Part shown: positions 43,459 to 54,751 of the stretch, one piece after another
Numbering within the stretch: the first letter of the stretch is position 1
Layout of the letters: every line of letters starts with the position of its first letter
NCBI RefSeq assembly: GCF_024584515.1
Contig: NZ_CP102173.1
Span: forward strand, 3,286,001 to 3,350,000
Reading direction: 5' to 3'
Length of the DNA: 64,000 bases
Source of the DNA: Aeromicrobium wangtongii
GTDB taxonomy: Bacteria; Actinomycetota; Actinomycetes; Propionibacteriales; Nocardioidaceae
Made by a program: the position numbers and the translations under genes
Notes under the pieces: model-generated
Databases searched by the model: none
What the model saw: only the letters and a program-made list of their open reading frames with translations
What the model was told of the DNA's origin: nothing

Positions 43459-44847
43459 CTACCGGTCGTCGCGAGGCAGGGACTGCGCGGCAGCCTGCTT
43501 GGCCGCCTTCTTCATCGCTGCCTTCTTGCCCGGCCGGATGTCCGACTGCGCCTCCAGCACCGTCGGCTCCAGGGCCACGACCGGCGGCGTCTCACCGACG
43601 ATCGCGTTGTGGCTGCCGCCCATGAGGTACTTGGCCGCCAGGTTGGTGAGTGTCGCGAAGCGGTTGCGGTTGCCCAGCAGCGTCGCGACGTGCAGACCGA
43701 CCCAGATGATCCACGCCGGGAAGCCCGTGAGCCGGGGCATGAACTTGATCTCGGCGACCGCCGACGAGCGGCCGATCGTGGCCATCGTGCCCTTGTCCTT
43801 GTACTTGAACGGCTTGGGCAGCGACTTGCCGGCGGCCTGGGCCTTGATCACGTCGGCCACGTGCTTGCCGCCCTGGAGTGCGGGCTGCGCCAGCTGCGGC
43901 AGCGGCTCGTCGGGGTTGACCGCGATGTCGCCGATGGCGAAGACGTCCTCCAGGCCACGGACGCGCAGGTGCTCGTCGACCTCGATGCGACCTCCCCGGC
44001 CCTGGGGCACCGCCCAGTCCTGGACCGCCCCGTGGGCGGTGATGCCGGAGGCCCACACCACCATGCCGGCAGGCAGGAACTCCTGCTCGCCGGCGTGCTC
44101 GACGACGACGCCGTCGCGACGGACCTCCTTGACGGCCGTCTCCAGCCGCAGCTCGACGCCGCGCTTCTCCAGCGACTTCTTGGCGTAGTCACGCAGCTTG
44201 GGATGGAAGGGGCCCAGCACGTGGGGCATCATCTCGACCAGCGTGATGTGGATGCGCCGGGTGTCGAGCTCGGGATAGGTCGTCGGCATGTCGTTGTTGC
44301 GCATCTCGGCGAAGGCTCCGGCCGTCTCGACGCCCGTGGCGCCGCCGCCGACGACGATGATGCGCTGCTCGCTGTCCTGGCCGTTGATCGCGGCATTCTC
44401 CAGGCCCGCGAACATCCGGTCCCGCACGGCGAGCGCCTGCGAGCGCCGGTACAGCGGCATCGAGTACTCGGCAGCTCCGGGGATGCCGAAGAAGTTGGCT
44501 GTGACGCCCACCGAGATCACGAGCTTGTCGTACTTGACGTCCAGACCACCCTCGAGGTGCAGGGTCTTGGTGTCGTGGTCCATCGAGGTGACGGTGCCCT
44601 TGAGGAAGCGGACGTTGCTCTGCTTGGCGCGGACCGCGCGCAGGAACCAGGTGATGTCGCCGGGGTTGAGGCTGGCGGTCGCGACCTGGTACAGCAGCGG
44701 ACTGAAGGTGTTGTAGTTGTGGCGGTCGATCAGGGTCACGTCGACATCGGCGCGCTTGAGCCGGCGGACTGTCGCGATACCGCCGAACCCGCCTCCCACG
44801 ACGACGACGTGGGGGCGCTTCGTGACTGATGCGGGGCTGACTGACAT
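43459..44847 (-). CDS. ndh: Type II NADH:quinone oxidoreductase (NDH-2)
   Basis: 462 aa. Two dinucleotide folds: FAD at VVVVGGGFGGIATVRRL (about 13-29) and NADH at IIVVGGGATGVETAGAFAE (about 164-182), plus AIGDIAVN and QPALQGGKHVADVI (FAD/quinone-site helix). FPAWIIWVGLHVATLLGNRNR near 385 is the amphipathic membrane-anchoring segment. A Lys/Ala-rich C-terminal tail ends the protein. Passes electrons from NADH to menaquinone without proton pumping. TAGACT (44854-44859) is 6 nt before ATG: leaderless. Confidence 0.92.
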   Translation of the reverse strand: MSVSPASVTKRPHVVVVGGGFGGIATVRRLKRADVDVTLIDRHNYNTFSPLLYQVATASLNPGDITWFLRAVRAKQSNVRFLKGTVTSMDHDTKTLHLEGGLDVKYDKLVISVGVTANFFGIPGAAEYSMPLYRRSQALAVRDRMFAGLENAAINGQDSEQRIIVVGGGATGVETAGAFAEMRNNDMPTTYPELDTRRIHITLVEMMPHVLGPFHPKLRDYAKKSLEKRGVELRLETAVKEVRRDGVVVEHAGEQEFLPAGMVVWASGITAHGAVQDWAVPQGRGGRIEVDEHLRVRGLEDVFAIGDIAVNPDEPLPQLAQPALQGGKHVADVIKAQAAGKSLPKPFKYKDKGTMATIGRSSAVAEIKFMPRLTGFPAWIIWVGLHVATLLGNRNRFATLTNLAAKYLMGGSHNAIVGETPPVVALEPTVLEAQSDIRPGKKAAMKKAAKQAAAQSLPRDDR

Positions 44848-44908
44848 ACCGCCAGTCTAGTCCTCGCCGCCACGGCGGCACCTCGCGGGAGCACCCCCTG
44901 GCAGCCGT

Positions 44909-45982
44909 TCAGCTCCTGGCGAACCAGGCCCGCGCTTCGGGCTTTCGCAGCTGGACCAGGCACACGATCGTGGCGACCGTCCACGGCAGTCCGAGCGGGA
45001 ACCCGATCACCGAGACGATGAGGCCGACGACCGTCACGACGAACAACGGAACCCCGCCGGCGCGGCGCTTCATGAGCACCCGGATCGAGGCGAGCAGGCC
45101 GGCCGCGCCGATCACCACCGCGATCGAGGAGAGCACCGTGATGAACCGCAGTGCGGTGTCGAAGTCGTCCTCGGAGCCGCTGACCATGTCAGCGCCAGGA
45201 CCGCCCTGCTCCATGACGGTGTCGTAGTCGACGCCGCCGACGAGAATCACCAGCAGCATGAGCGCCGACAGCCCGGCGGCCACGATCGAGCCGATGAACG
45301 TGGTCCACACCGCGATGTTGACCGGCTTCGGGAGGGGCTCGTGCCCCGGGGTCCACTGCGTGTGGCCCGGCGGCGTGGCTGCCTGGGTGAAGGCCGCCGG
45401 CTGCTGGCCCGGGTACGGCGAGGGAGGCAGCGGCGCGGGGGCAGCCTGATCGCCGCCGACGGCGGAGGGATGAGGCGGTCCGGCGAGAACCGGCTCGGGG
45501 GCCGGCGGGGCCTTGGGTGCCGGGGGCTCGTGCCCGGCCAGGGTCCGGAAGTACGTGCGGATCTCTCCGGTCCACAAGCGGATCGTGAACACGACCGCGA
45601 GGGCGCCGATCATGGCGAACACGAACGTCCCGCCCAGGCCGCCGAGGAAGGTGACGACGCCGGAGAAGCCGATCGCGACCGTCGCGCCGACGCGGCTGGA
45701 CCGGTGCCCGCGTGCGGTGTAGATGGCGAACACCAGGCCGCACGCTGCGAGCACCGCGATCACGGAGAGCAGCCCCTTGTAGAAGGTCTCCGCTCCCGGC
45801 TCGCTCAGCCCCGCGTCGCGCAGCGCCCCGAGCACGCCGGAGAAGTCGGCCGCCCGGTTCTCACCATTCCACGAGGAGACGAGCGTCAAGGCGCGGATCG
45901 CCATGATGACCGAGAGCGCGCCGAGGTAGACGCACGCTCCGGTCAGCATGGGCGGACGCCTCACGGCGGGGTCACTCACCAT
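44909..45982 (-). CDS. Polytopic membrane protein with proline-rich cytoplasmic linker, unknown function
   Basis: 357 aa. Three to four N-terminal transmembrane helices (ACVYLGALSVIMAIRALTLV, LLSVIAVLAACGLVFAIYTA, VAIGFSGVVTFLGGLGGTFV, MIGALAVVFTIRLWT), a Pro/Ala-rich linker (about 150-225), then three more (WTTFIGSIVAAGLSALMLLV, FITVLSSIAVVIGAAGLLA, LFVVTVVGLIVSVIGFPLGL). The two halves look like related four-helix units. AGAAG precedes the ATG. No family function known. Confidence 0.7.
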   Translation of the reverse strand: MVSDPAVRRPPMLTGACVYLGALSVIMAIRALTLVSSWNGENRAADFSGVLGALRDAGLSEPGAETFYKGLLSVIAVLAACGLVFAIYTARGHRSSRVGATVAIGFSGVVTFLGGLGGTFVFAMIGALAVVFTIRLWTGEIRTYFRTLAGHEPPAPKAPPAPEPVLAGPPHPSAVGGDQAAPAPLPPSPYPGQQPAAFTQAATPPGHTQWTPGHEPLPKPVNIAVWTTFIGSIVAAGLSALMLLVILVGGVDYDTVMEQGGPGADMVSGSEDDFDTALRFITVLSSIAVVIGAAGLLASIRVLMKRRAGGVPLFVVTVVGLIVSVIGFPLGLPWTVATIVCLVQLRKPEARAWFARS

Positions 45983-46060
45983 GGTTCTTCTGACGCTGAC
46001 GCTCGTTCATGCCGCCTATGGAACCATGCGCGGGCAAGTGGTGACCCCGCCGCCATCGGG

Positions 46061-48658
<2,598 letters not shown>

Positions 48659-48705
48659 GTTCGTGCTCCTGACTCAAGGGGGTGACGCCAGGTACAACAT
48701 TACTG

Positions 48706-48730
48706 AAGTTGAGTCCATTCCTGTCAACTT
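48706..48730 (-). promoter_or_regulatory. clpB promoter with HAIR-like (HspR) operator
   Basis: AAGTTGA-N11-TCAACTT is a perfect 7-bp inverted repeat whose TTGA-N11-TCAA core equals the spacing of the HspR HAIR element. On the minus strand it contains TTGACA (-35), with AGTAAT 17 nt downstream as -10. HspR itself is not in the window. Confidence 0.5.
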
Positions 48731-48745
48731 TGCTGAGTTCGTTCC

Positions 48746-50317
48746 TCAGTATCCGGAGAAGTAATCCGTCCGGACCGAACGGCACCGCCTCGCCAGACCC
48801 GGGCGCACCGCATTGACCATCGCGGGCGGGCCCGAGACGTACGCATGCCGGCCGGCCAGGTCGGGCACCGCCTCGGCAATGACCTGCACCGACAGGATCG
48901 GCGCCGCCACGAACGTCCACGCTGCAGGGAGCCGGTCGGGGCGCTCGGGGCAGACCAGCACGACCCGCACGTCGGCGAGCTCGTCGGCGTACGGCACCTC
49001 GGCGGCCGAGGACACGCCGAGCACCAGGACCACGTCGCGGTCGGGGCCGTGCCGCAGCTGGCTCAGGAAGGGTGTGATGCCGATGCCCCCGGCCACCAGC
49101 AGCAGCGGCGTCGCCGGATCCGCCGGCAGCACGAAGTCGCCGCCGATGCCGGTGCCGTGCACCCGCGACCCCGGCTCGAGCTCCAGCAGCGCCCGCTTGA
49201 ACGTCGAGGCCCGATCGGGGACGCGCAGCATCACCGCGACCCGTCCGTCGTCGGCCGGCGGGGAGCTGATGCTGAACGTGCGCCGCGTGCCCCGTCCGTC
49301 CGCCCCGGCGTGCGGCACCGTCAGCTCGACGTACTGCCCGGGCACGAACCGCACCGGACGCCGCGGCCGGAAGACCAGCTCGTGGGTCTCGGGCGTCACC
49401 CGGCGCGTCGTCTCCAGCTCGAGCGTCACTCCCGTGCGGCGCGCCAGCGCGAAGGCCACCAGGTTGCCGATCAGCAGCGACAGCTCCGGGCTGATCGCGA
49501 AGACGCCCAGTGCCGGCGGGGTGTCGGTGAACCAGCCGATCCACATCGGATAGGCGAACAGCACCCCGGTGACCGCGGCGACGACCAGCTGCTGGCGGCG
49601 ACGAGGCGGCAGCGTCAACGGCTCGCTGAGCATGAAGCCGGCCAGGAACACGATGGGATACGAGTACGCCACCAGCTTCAGCACGTCACCGAACGGCTGC
49701 CCGGGTGGGGCGAGGTCGAGCAGCCGGGCGCCCACCAGCACCCCGGCCACGGCGATGAACACCAGGGCGACGTCCAGGCGCCTGGTGCGCCACAGCACCA
49801 GCAGCGCGCCCACGACCACGAACGGGAACAGCCGCTCGGTCGCGGCGGTCTGCCAGATCGCGTTGATGGGCTCCTGCCGGCCGACCACGTCCTGGCCCAC
49901 GACGACGAGGAATGCGCCGGCCGCCGCCGGGTTGAAGATGTGCCGCCCACGCCAGGCCAGCACGTACTTGGAGGCATTGGCCAGCGCGGCGGCGAGCGCG
50001 AGCCACACCAGGTTGCCGGTGTCGATCGAGGGCAGCGGGACGAACAGGAAGAACAGCAGCAGCGCGGTGATGACCGCCGACTCCCCGTGCGGCGTGACCC
50101 GCCAGGCCAGTCCCAGCAGCCGGTTCGACCCGTAGGACGCGACGAGCAGCACGAGCAGGCACACCAGGTTGTCACCGGTCGAGAGACCCTCGATGACACC
50201 GGTCGCGGTGAACAGGCAGAAAACCGCCACGAGCACCGCCAGGACGATCGTGACCAGCCGGTACGTCGTGACCGCGCCGAGCCGGCGATCGAGCAGGTCT
50301 CGGACCATCGCGATCAT
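48746..50317 (-). CDS. Fusion of RnfD/NqrB-like membrane domain and ferredoxin-reductase-type flavoprotein
   Basis: 523 aa. About nine transmembrane helices in residues 15-300, with RHIFNPAAAGAFLVV and FLAGFMLSEPLTLPP corresponding to conserved RnfD/NqrB loops. Residues about 305-523 form an FNR-type module: RFVPGQYVELTVPH and RTFSISSPP (FAD), LLLVAGGIGITPFLSQLRHG (NADPH), VSGPPAMV. It probably takes electrons from cytoplasmic NAD(P)H across the membrane to flavins on the outside. Its ATG overlaps the apbE stop (ATGA) and it is the last gene of a three-gene operon. Confidence 0.85.
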   Translation of the reverse strand: MIAMVRDLLDRRLGAVTTYRLVTIVLAVLVAVFCLFTATGVIEGLSTGDNLVCLLVLLVASYGSNRLLGLAWRVTPHGESAVITALLLFFLFVPLPSIDTGNLVWLALAAALANASKYVLAWRGRHIFNPAAAGAFLVVVGQDVVGRQEPINAIWQTAATERLFPFVVVGALLVLWRTRRLDVALVFIAVAGVLVGARLLDLAPPGQPFGDVLKLVAYSYPIVFLAGFMLSEPLTLPPRRRQQLVVAAVTGVLFAYPMWIGWFTDTPPALGVFAISPELSLLIGNLVAFALARRTGVTLELETTRRVTPETHELVFRPRRPVRFVPGQYVELTVPHAGADGRGTRRTFSISSPPADDGRVAVMLRVPDRASTFKRALLELEPGSRVHGTGIGGDFVLPADPATPLLLVAGGIGITPFLSQLRHGPDRDVVLVLGVSSAAEVPYADELADVRVVLVCPERPDRLPAAWTFVAAPILSVQVIAEAVPDLAGRHAYVSGPPAMVNAVRPGLARRCRSVRTDYFSGY

Positions 50318-51171
50318 GTGAACACCTCTCCGGGGAAGCCGGGCGACCACTCGACCCGGCCGTCGGCGTGCATGCGGACGAACTCGTGCGGGAACCGGTC
50401 CACCAGGACGCCCGGGTCGGTCAGGAAGTGGGCCGTCGCCAGACCGTCCGCCCGCATGCACGACCCGGGCACGAGCGTCCATGTGGCGATGACATCGTCG
50501 GTCGGCCGCCCGGTGCGACCGTCGAGCACGTGGTGCAGACCGTCGCCCCAGGCCCGCCGGTTGGTGGCCGACGCGCACAGCGCGTCGCCAGGGCCCACGT
50601 CGGCGACCCCGATCGCGCGGCTCGGGTCGAGCGGATGCTCCAGTGCGACGCGGATGGACGAGGTGCCCTCGTGCCGCAGGTCGCCGCTCGCGTCCACCGT
50701 GAGCTCCTCGCTGTGGGTGCGCACGATGCTCGCGACGAGGTCGACCAGCAGGCCCTTGCCGGCCGCTCCGACGTCGATCAGCAACGGCTCGCCGGTGCGC
50801 AGCACGGGTGCGGTGAACTCGACGGACGACCAGTCCGGGACGCCGGCCGGTGCTGCCACGGCGACCAGCGAGTAGTCGGCGTCATATCCCAGGTCGGCCA
50901 GCGCCCGGCCGACCAGCGGGTTCACGGCGCCGTCGGTGGCGTCGTCCAGCTCGTCGTAGAAGCCGAGCAGCTGCGCGGCCTCCGCGGGCAGCACCCACTC
51001 ACCGGCGCCGGCCGCGACGGCGGAGACCATCGAGTCCGGCCGGAAGCGCGACCACGTGCGGTCGAACTCCTCGATCCGGTCCAGCACGGCGGACTGCACG
51101 CCGGGAGCCAGCGGCACCGCGGTGTCGATCTGCCACGCGGTGCCGATCGCGTCGAATCGCCAGGTGGGCAC
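50314..51171 (-). CDS. apbE: FAD:protein FMN transferase (ApbE family)
   Basis: 285 aa. ApbE fold with FDAIGTAWQIDTAVPL start, DRTWSRFRPDSMVSA, DATDGAVNPLVGRALADLGY, LIDVGAAGKGLLVDLVA, ASGDLRHEG and DDVIATWTLVPGSCMRADGLATA, which include the FAD and Mg2+ sites (D/T residues of GSCMRADG). It attaches FMN covalently to Thr/Ser of target proteins. No signal peptide is evident in this start (GTG 51171), so it may act before export or the true start differs. 2-nt gap to the FMN-binding lipoprotein gene. Confidence 0.88.
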   Translation of the reverse strand: MPTWRFDAIGTAWQIDTAVPLAPGVQSAVLDRIEEFDRTWSRFRPDSMVSAVAAGAGEWVLPAEAAQLLGFYDELDDATDGAVNPLVGRALADLGYDADYSLVAVAAPAGVPDWSSVEFTAPVLRTGEPLLIDVGAAGKGLLVDLVASIVRTHSEELTVDASGDLRHEGTSSIRVALEHPLDPSRAIGVADVGPGDALCASATNRRAWGDGLHHVLDGRTGRPTDDVIATWTLVPGSCMRADGLATAHFLTDPGVLVDRFPHEFVRMHADGRVEWSPGFPGEVFT

Positions 51172-51173
51172 GG

Positions 51174-51665
51174 CTAGACGCCGGCTTCGCCCTTGATCGA
51201 CTCGATCGCCTCGTTGAATCCCTTGGAGGTCAAGGACGAGCCCGCGACCTTCTGGACGTCTAAGTCGTCCAGGCTCTTGCCGACGACCTCCTTGGCGACG
51301 CCGCCGGCGAACTTGGTCTGGAACTGCTTCGACTTGGGATCGGTGGCCTCGGGGGTGACGGTGACGTCGGAGATCTTGCCGCCGCTCAGCGTCAGGTCGA
51401 CCTTGACCGTCGACTGACCGCCGGGATTGACGTAGGTGCCCTCCGCCTCGTAGTTCCCGTCGGCGTAGCCGGCCTCCTCGTTGCCCGCGTCCGGGGTCTC
51501 CGCGGTGTCGGCCGGGGCGTCCGTGCTCGGCGCCGGTGAGCTCGGGGTGCTGGACGTCGACGCGGAGTCGCCATCGCTCGCGCTCGACCCGCACGCCGCG
51601 GTCATCAGCAGGACAGAGGCCGCCGCGGCTGCGGAGAGCATCTTCTTGTGGGCTGGGAGATTCAT
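51174..51665 (-). CDS. FMN-binding-domain lipoprotein, ApbE substrate candidate
   Basis: 163 aa. Lipobox LLMTAAC with lipidated C25, then a long Ser/Thr/Asp-rich linker to residue 65, and an FMN-binding (PF04205-type) domain: YADGNYEAEGTYVNPGG, LSGGKISDVTVTPEATD. Near residues 138-148, QKVAGSSLTSKG matches the S/T-G-x-x-x-T flavinylation loop, with T146 as the likely FMN-carrying residue. The product is an outward-facing flavin electron carrier. AGGAG precedes the ATG. First gene of the operon. Confidence 0.85.
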   Translation of the reverse strand: MNLPAHKKMLSAAAAASVLLMTAACGSSASDGDSASTSSTPSSPAPSTDAPADTAETPDAGNEEAGYADGNYEAEGTYVNPGGQSTVKVDLTLSGGKISDVTVTPEATDPKSKQFQTKFAGGVAKEVVGKSLDDLDVQKVAGSSLTSKGFNEAIESIKGEAGV

Positions 51666-51725
51666 CGGTCGGGCTCCTGATGGCTCGGCATGATGGATGA
51701 AGTTTCAACTGGTAGAACGGGCGGC

Positions 51726-53141
51726 TCAGCCGTCGAGTTCCCGCAGCTCCGCCAGGGCGCGGGTCGCCGCATGGAAACCGCCCATGCCGTGGACCCCACC
51801 ACCCGGCGGCGTCGATGCCGAGCATAGATAGAGCCCCTTGACGCCGAGCGAGTAGGGATTGGGCGACATCCGCGGCCGCATCACCAGCTGCCACGGGTCG
51901 TTGGCACCGCCGGCGATGTCACCGCCGGCGTAGTTGGCGTTGTGGGCCTCGAGCTGCGCCGGGGTGGTCACGGTCCGGGCGACGATGCGATCGCGGAAGC
52001 CCGGGGCGAAGCGCTCCACCTGGTCGATGACGGCCTCGGTCGCATCACCGGTGAAGCCCGTGGGCACGTGCGCATAGGCCCAGACCGGGTGGATGTCGCC
52101 GGACGAGCGCCCCGGGTCGGCCAGGTACTGCTGGCACAGCAGGACGAACGGGCGCGCGGGCATCCGGCCGGCGTGCACCTGCCGCTCGGCGTCGACGATC
52201 TGCTCCAGCGTCCCGCCGACGTGGACCGTGCCGGCCTTGCGGGCCCACTCGTTGGTCCACGGCACGCTGCCGTCGACCGCGAAGTCGACCTTGAACGCGG
52301 CCGGACCGGTGCGCCACCGCCGCAACGGCCGCGCCACGCGGGCGGGGATCTGGCTGCCCGCGACGTCCAGCACCGTCGCCGGCGTGGTGTCGAACATGAC
52401 GATGTCGGCCTGCGGCAGCTCGGTGACCCGGTGACCCGTCTCGATCCGCCCCCCGTGCTCGACGACGTCCGCCGCCAGCGCCGCGGCGATCGCGCGCGAT
52501 CCCCCCTGGGCCACCGGCCAGCCGTACGCGTGGCTCGTCATGGCGAACATGAGCCCCAGCCCGCCGGTCGTCGGTCTGGTCAGCGGGTGGCTCGCGTGGG
52601 CGGCCAGTCCGGCGAACAGCCCGCGCGCCTCCTGGGTGTGCCAGCGGCGCGCGATCCACGACGCCGGCTGCATCGCGCGCAGGCCGAACCGCGCCAGCAG
52701 GACCGGATGACGGGGCACATGGATGATCGGTCCGAAGATCTCCCCGATCAACTCGTCGGCGTGCTCGGCGAGCGGCTCGAACAGGCGCCGCCAGGCGGGC
52801 CCGTCCCGGCCGAGCAGGTCGACGGTCCGGTCGAGGTCGCGGAACAGCACCCCGGCCCGTCCACCGTCGAGGGGATGGGCCGCGTCGACCTCGGGCCACA
52901 GCCACCGCAGGCCGTGCCTCTCCAGGCCGAGGGAGGCGAAGAAGGGTGACGCGACGCCCGTCGGATGCGTGGCCGAGCAGATGTCGTGCAGGACGCCGGG
53001 GACGTTGAGCTCGGCCGATCGGGTGCCGCCGCCGATCTCGTCCTCCGCCTCCAGAACCGTCACGGCGACCCCGGCGCGGGCCAGGACCACGGCCGCCGCG
53101 AGCCCGTTGGGCCCCGAGCCCACCACCACCGCAGAGGTCAT
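51726..53141 (-). CDS. CrtI/phytoene-desaturase-like FAD-dependent oxidoreductase
   Basis: 471 aa. N-terminal FAD fold VVVGSGPNGLAAAVVLARAG and EAEDEIGGGTRSAEL, then the LHDICSATHPTG segment and C-terminal GLYLCSASTPPGGGVHGMGG, which are the hallmark of the phytoene desaturase family's non-carotenoid actinobacterial branch. Substrate unknown. No carotenoid genes are adjacent. TAGGTT (53148-53153) lies 6 nt before ATG: leaderless. Divergent from fprA. Confidence 0.85.
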   Translation of the reverse strand: MTSAVVVGSGPNGLAAAVVLARAGVAVTVLEAEDEIGGGTRSAELNVPGVLHDICSATHPTGVASPFFASLGLERHGLRWLWPEVDAAHPLDGGRAGVLFRDLDRTVDLLGRDGPAWRRLFEPLAEHADELIGEIFGPIIHVPRHPVLLARFGLRAMQPASWIARRWHTQEARGLFAGLAAHASHPLTRPTTGGLGLMFAMTSHAYGWPVAQGGSRAIAAALAADVVEHGGRIETGHRVTELPQADIVMFDTTPATVLDVAGSQIPARVARPLRRWRTGPAAFKVDFAVDGSVPWTNEWARKAGTVHVGGTLEQIVDAERQVHAGRMPARPFVLLCQQYLADPGRSSGDIHPVWAYAHVPTGFTGDATEAVIDQVERFAPGFRDRIVARTVTTPAQLEAHNANYAGGDIAGGANDPWQLVMRPRMSPNPYSLGVKGLYLCSASTPPGGGVHGMGGFHAATRALAELRELDG

Positions 53142-53210
53142 AGGCTCAACCTAGTGGCAGCCTCCGGGACCGAGTCGCTGTGACTTCGGTCACGCATCCC
53201 CCGATCACAT

Positions 53211-53257
53211 CGCAAGACGAATATACGATTCTTGCGGCCGGGGTTTAGGCTTGCCTA
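53211..53257. promoter_or_regulatory. fprA upstream region: inverted repeat and iron-box-like palindrome
   Basis: CGCAAGA (53211-53217) pairs with TCTTGCG (53230-53236). Downstream, TAGGC-TT-GCCTA (53246-53257) is a perfect palindrome resembling the TTAGG..CCTAA iron boxes of DtxR/IdeR. The second is 35 nt from the fprA start and would place fprA under iron control. Confidence 0.4.
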
Positions 53258-53291
53258 TTGACACATGTTTCCCTCCCCCCAGGAGCAGTGA

Positions 53292-54644
53292 ATGAGCAGG
53301 CAGTTGCGAGTCGCCGTGATCGGTGCCGGTCCGGCGGGCATCTATGCCGCGGACATCCTGACCAAGTCCGAGGTCGATGTGACCGTCGACATCCTTGATC
53401 GCGATCCCACCCCGTTCGGCCTGATCCGCTACGGCGTCGCGCCCGACCATCCCCGCATCAAGGAGATCGTCAAGGCGCTCAAGCGAGTGCTGTCCAACGA
53501 GGACATCCGCTTCTTCGGCAACGTCAACTACGGCGCCGACCTCAAGCTCGACGACCTGCACCAGTTCTACGACGCGGTGATCTTCGCGACCGGCGCGCGC
53601 GCCGACCGCGACCTGGCGATCCCCGGCATCGACCTGCGCGGCTCGTTCGGCGCCGCCGACTTCGTCTACTGGTACGACGGTCACCCCGACGCACCCCGCG
53701 AGTGGGACTTCCAGCCGCACGCCAAGTCCGTGGCCGTGCTCGGCGTGGGCAACGTCGGCCTCGACGTGGCCCGCATGCTGGCCAAGACCGCCGACGAGCA
53801 GCTCGTCACCGACATCCCCCAGAACGTCTACGAGGGCCTCAAGGCCAATGCCGCCGAGGACATCCACGTCTTCGCGCGCCGCGGCCCCGCCCAGGTCAAG
53901 TTCACTCCCATGGAGCTGCGCGAGCTGTCGCACTCGCCCAACGTCGACGTCATCGTCCACCCGGAGGGCTTCGAGCTCGACGAGGGCTCGATGGACTCGA
54001 TCCGCGCCTCCAAGTCGGTCAAGCTCGTCGTCGACGTGCTGCAGAACTACCTGGCCAAGGAGCCGACCGGCGCCGCCCACCGCATCCACATCCACTTCTG
54101 CCAGAACCCCGTCGAGGTCCTCGGCGAGGACGGCCAGGTCGTGGGACTGCGCACCGAGGTCACCGAGCTCGACGGCACCGGCAACGTCCGCGGCACCGGC
54201 GAGTTCATCGACTGGCCGGTCCAGGCCGTCTACCGCGCCGTCGGCTACCGCTCCGACAACCTGTCGGGCATCCCGTTCGACAACAACACCGCGACCGTCC
54301 CCAACGACGGCGGCCGGGTCATCGACATCGACGGCTCGGCCCTGCCCGGCGCCTATGTCACCGGGTGGATCAAGCGTGGACCCGTCGGCCTGATCGGTCA
54401 CACCAAGTCAGATGCCGCCGAGACCATCCGCCTGCTCCTGGAGGACGTCGACACGCTCAAGGCGCCGGCGCACCCGGCCCGCGAGGACGTCGACGCGTAC
54501 CTGGACGGTCGCGGCATCGAGTACACGACATGGGCCGGGTGGGAGAAGCTCGACCAGCACGAGATCGAGCTCGGCGAGGCCGCCGGCCGCCCCCGCATCA
54601 AGGTCGTGCCCCGCGAAGAGATGGTCCGCGTCTCGCGCAGCTGA
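53292..54644 (+). CDS. fprA: Ferredoxin-NADP+ reductase, adrenodoxin-reductase type
   Basis: 450 aa, matching mycobacterial FprA. FAD fold VAVIGAGPAGIYAADILT (8-25), NADP fold VAVLGVGNVGLDVARMLA (about 146-163), FARRGPAQVKFTPMELREL, C-terminal YVTGWIKRGPVGLIGHTKSD with the conserved GxxGTN-like tail. Transfers electrons between NADPH and ferredoxin for cytochromes P450 or other iron proteins. GGAG precedes ATG. Upstream is a possible DtxR/IdeR palindrome; followed by a perfect T-tailed terminator. Confidence 0.94.
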   Translation: MSRQLRVAVIGAGPAGIYAADILTKSEVDVTVDILDRDPTPFGLIRYGVAPDHPRIKEIVKALKRVLSNEDIRFFGNVNYGADLKLDDLHQFYDAVIFATGARADRDLAIPGIDLRGSFGAADFVYWYDGHPDAPREWDFQPHAKSVAVLGVGNVGLDVARMLAKTADEQLVTDIPQNVYEGLKANAAEDIHVFARRGPAQVKFTPMELRELSHSPNVDVIVHPEGFELDEGSMDSIRASKSVKLVVDVLQNYLAKEPTGAAHRIHIHFCQNPVEVLGEDGQVVGLRTEVTELDGTGNVRGTGEFIDWPVQAVYRAVGYRSDNLSGIPFDNNTATVPNDGGRVIDIDGSALPGAYVTGWIKRGPVGLIGHTKSDAAETIRLLLEDVDTLKAPAHPAREDVDAYLDGRGIEYTTWAGWEKLDQHEIELGEAAGRPRIKVVPREEMVRVSRS

Positions 54645-54658
54645 CGCACTGACGAGAG

Positions 54659-54703
54659 AATCTGGGTTGGTCCGCACTGGTGCGGACCAACCCAGATTTT
54701 TTT
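54659..54703 (+). terminator. T-tailed terminator of fprA, AATCTGG family
   Basis: Perfect 19-bp stem (54659-54677 AATCTGGGTTGGTCCGCAC; 54680-54698) followed by seven Ts (54697-54703). Flanks GACGAGAG and TTTGTC extend the stem with mismatches, giving the same frame as the hairpins at 55774 and 56823. Confidence 0.95.
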
Positions 54704-54751
54704 GTCCCCCGCCACCGAGCCGTGGGGGGCGAATCGGGTTAACGTCCTGAA

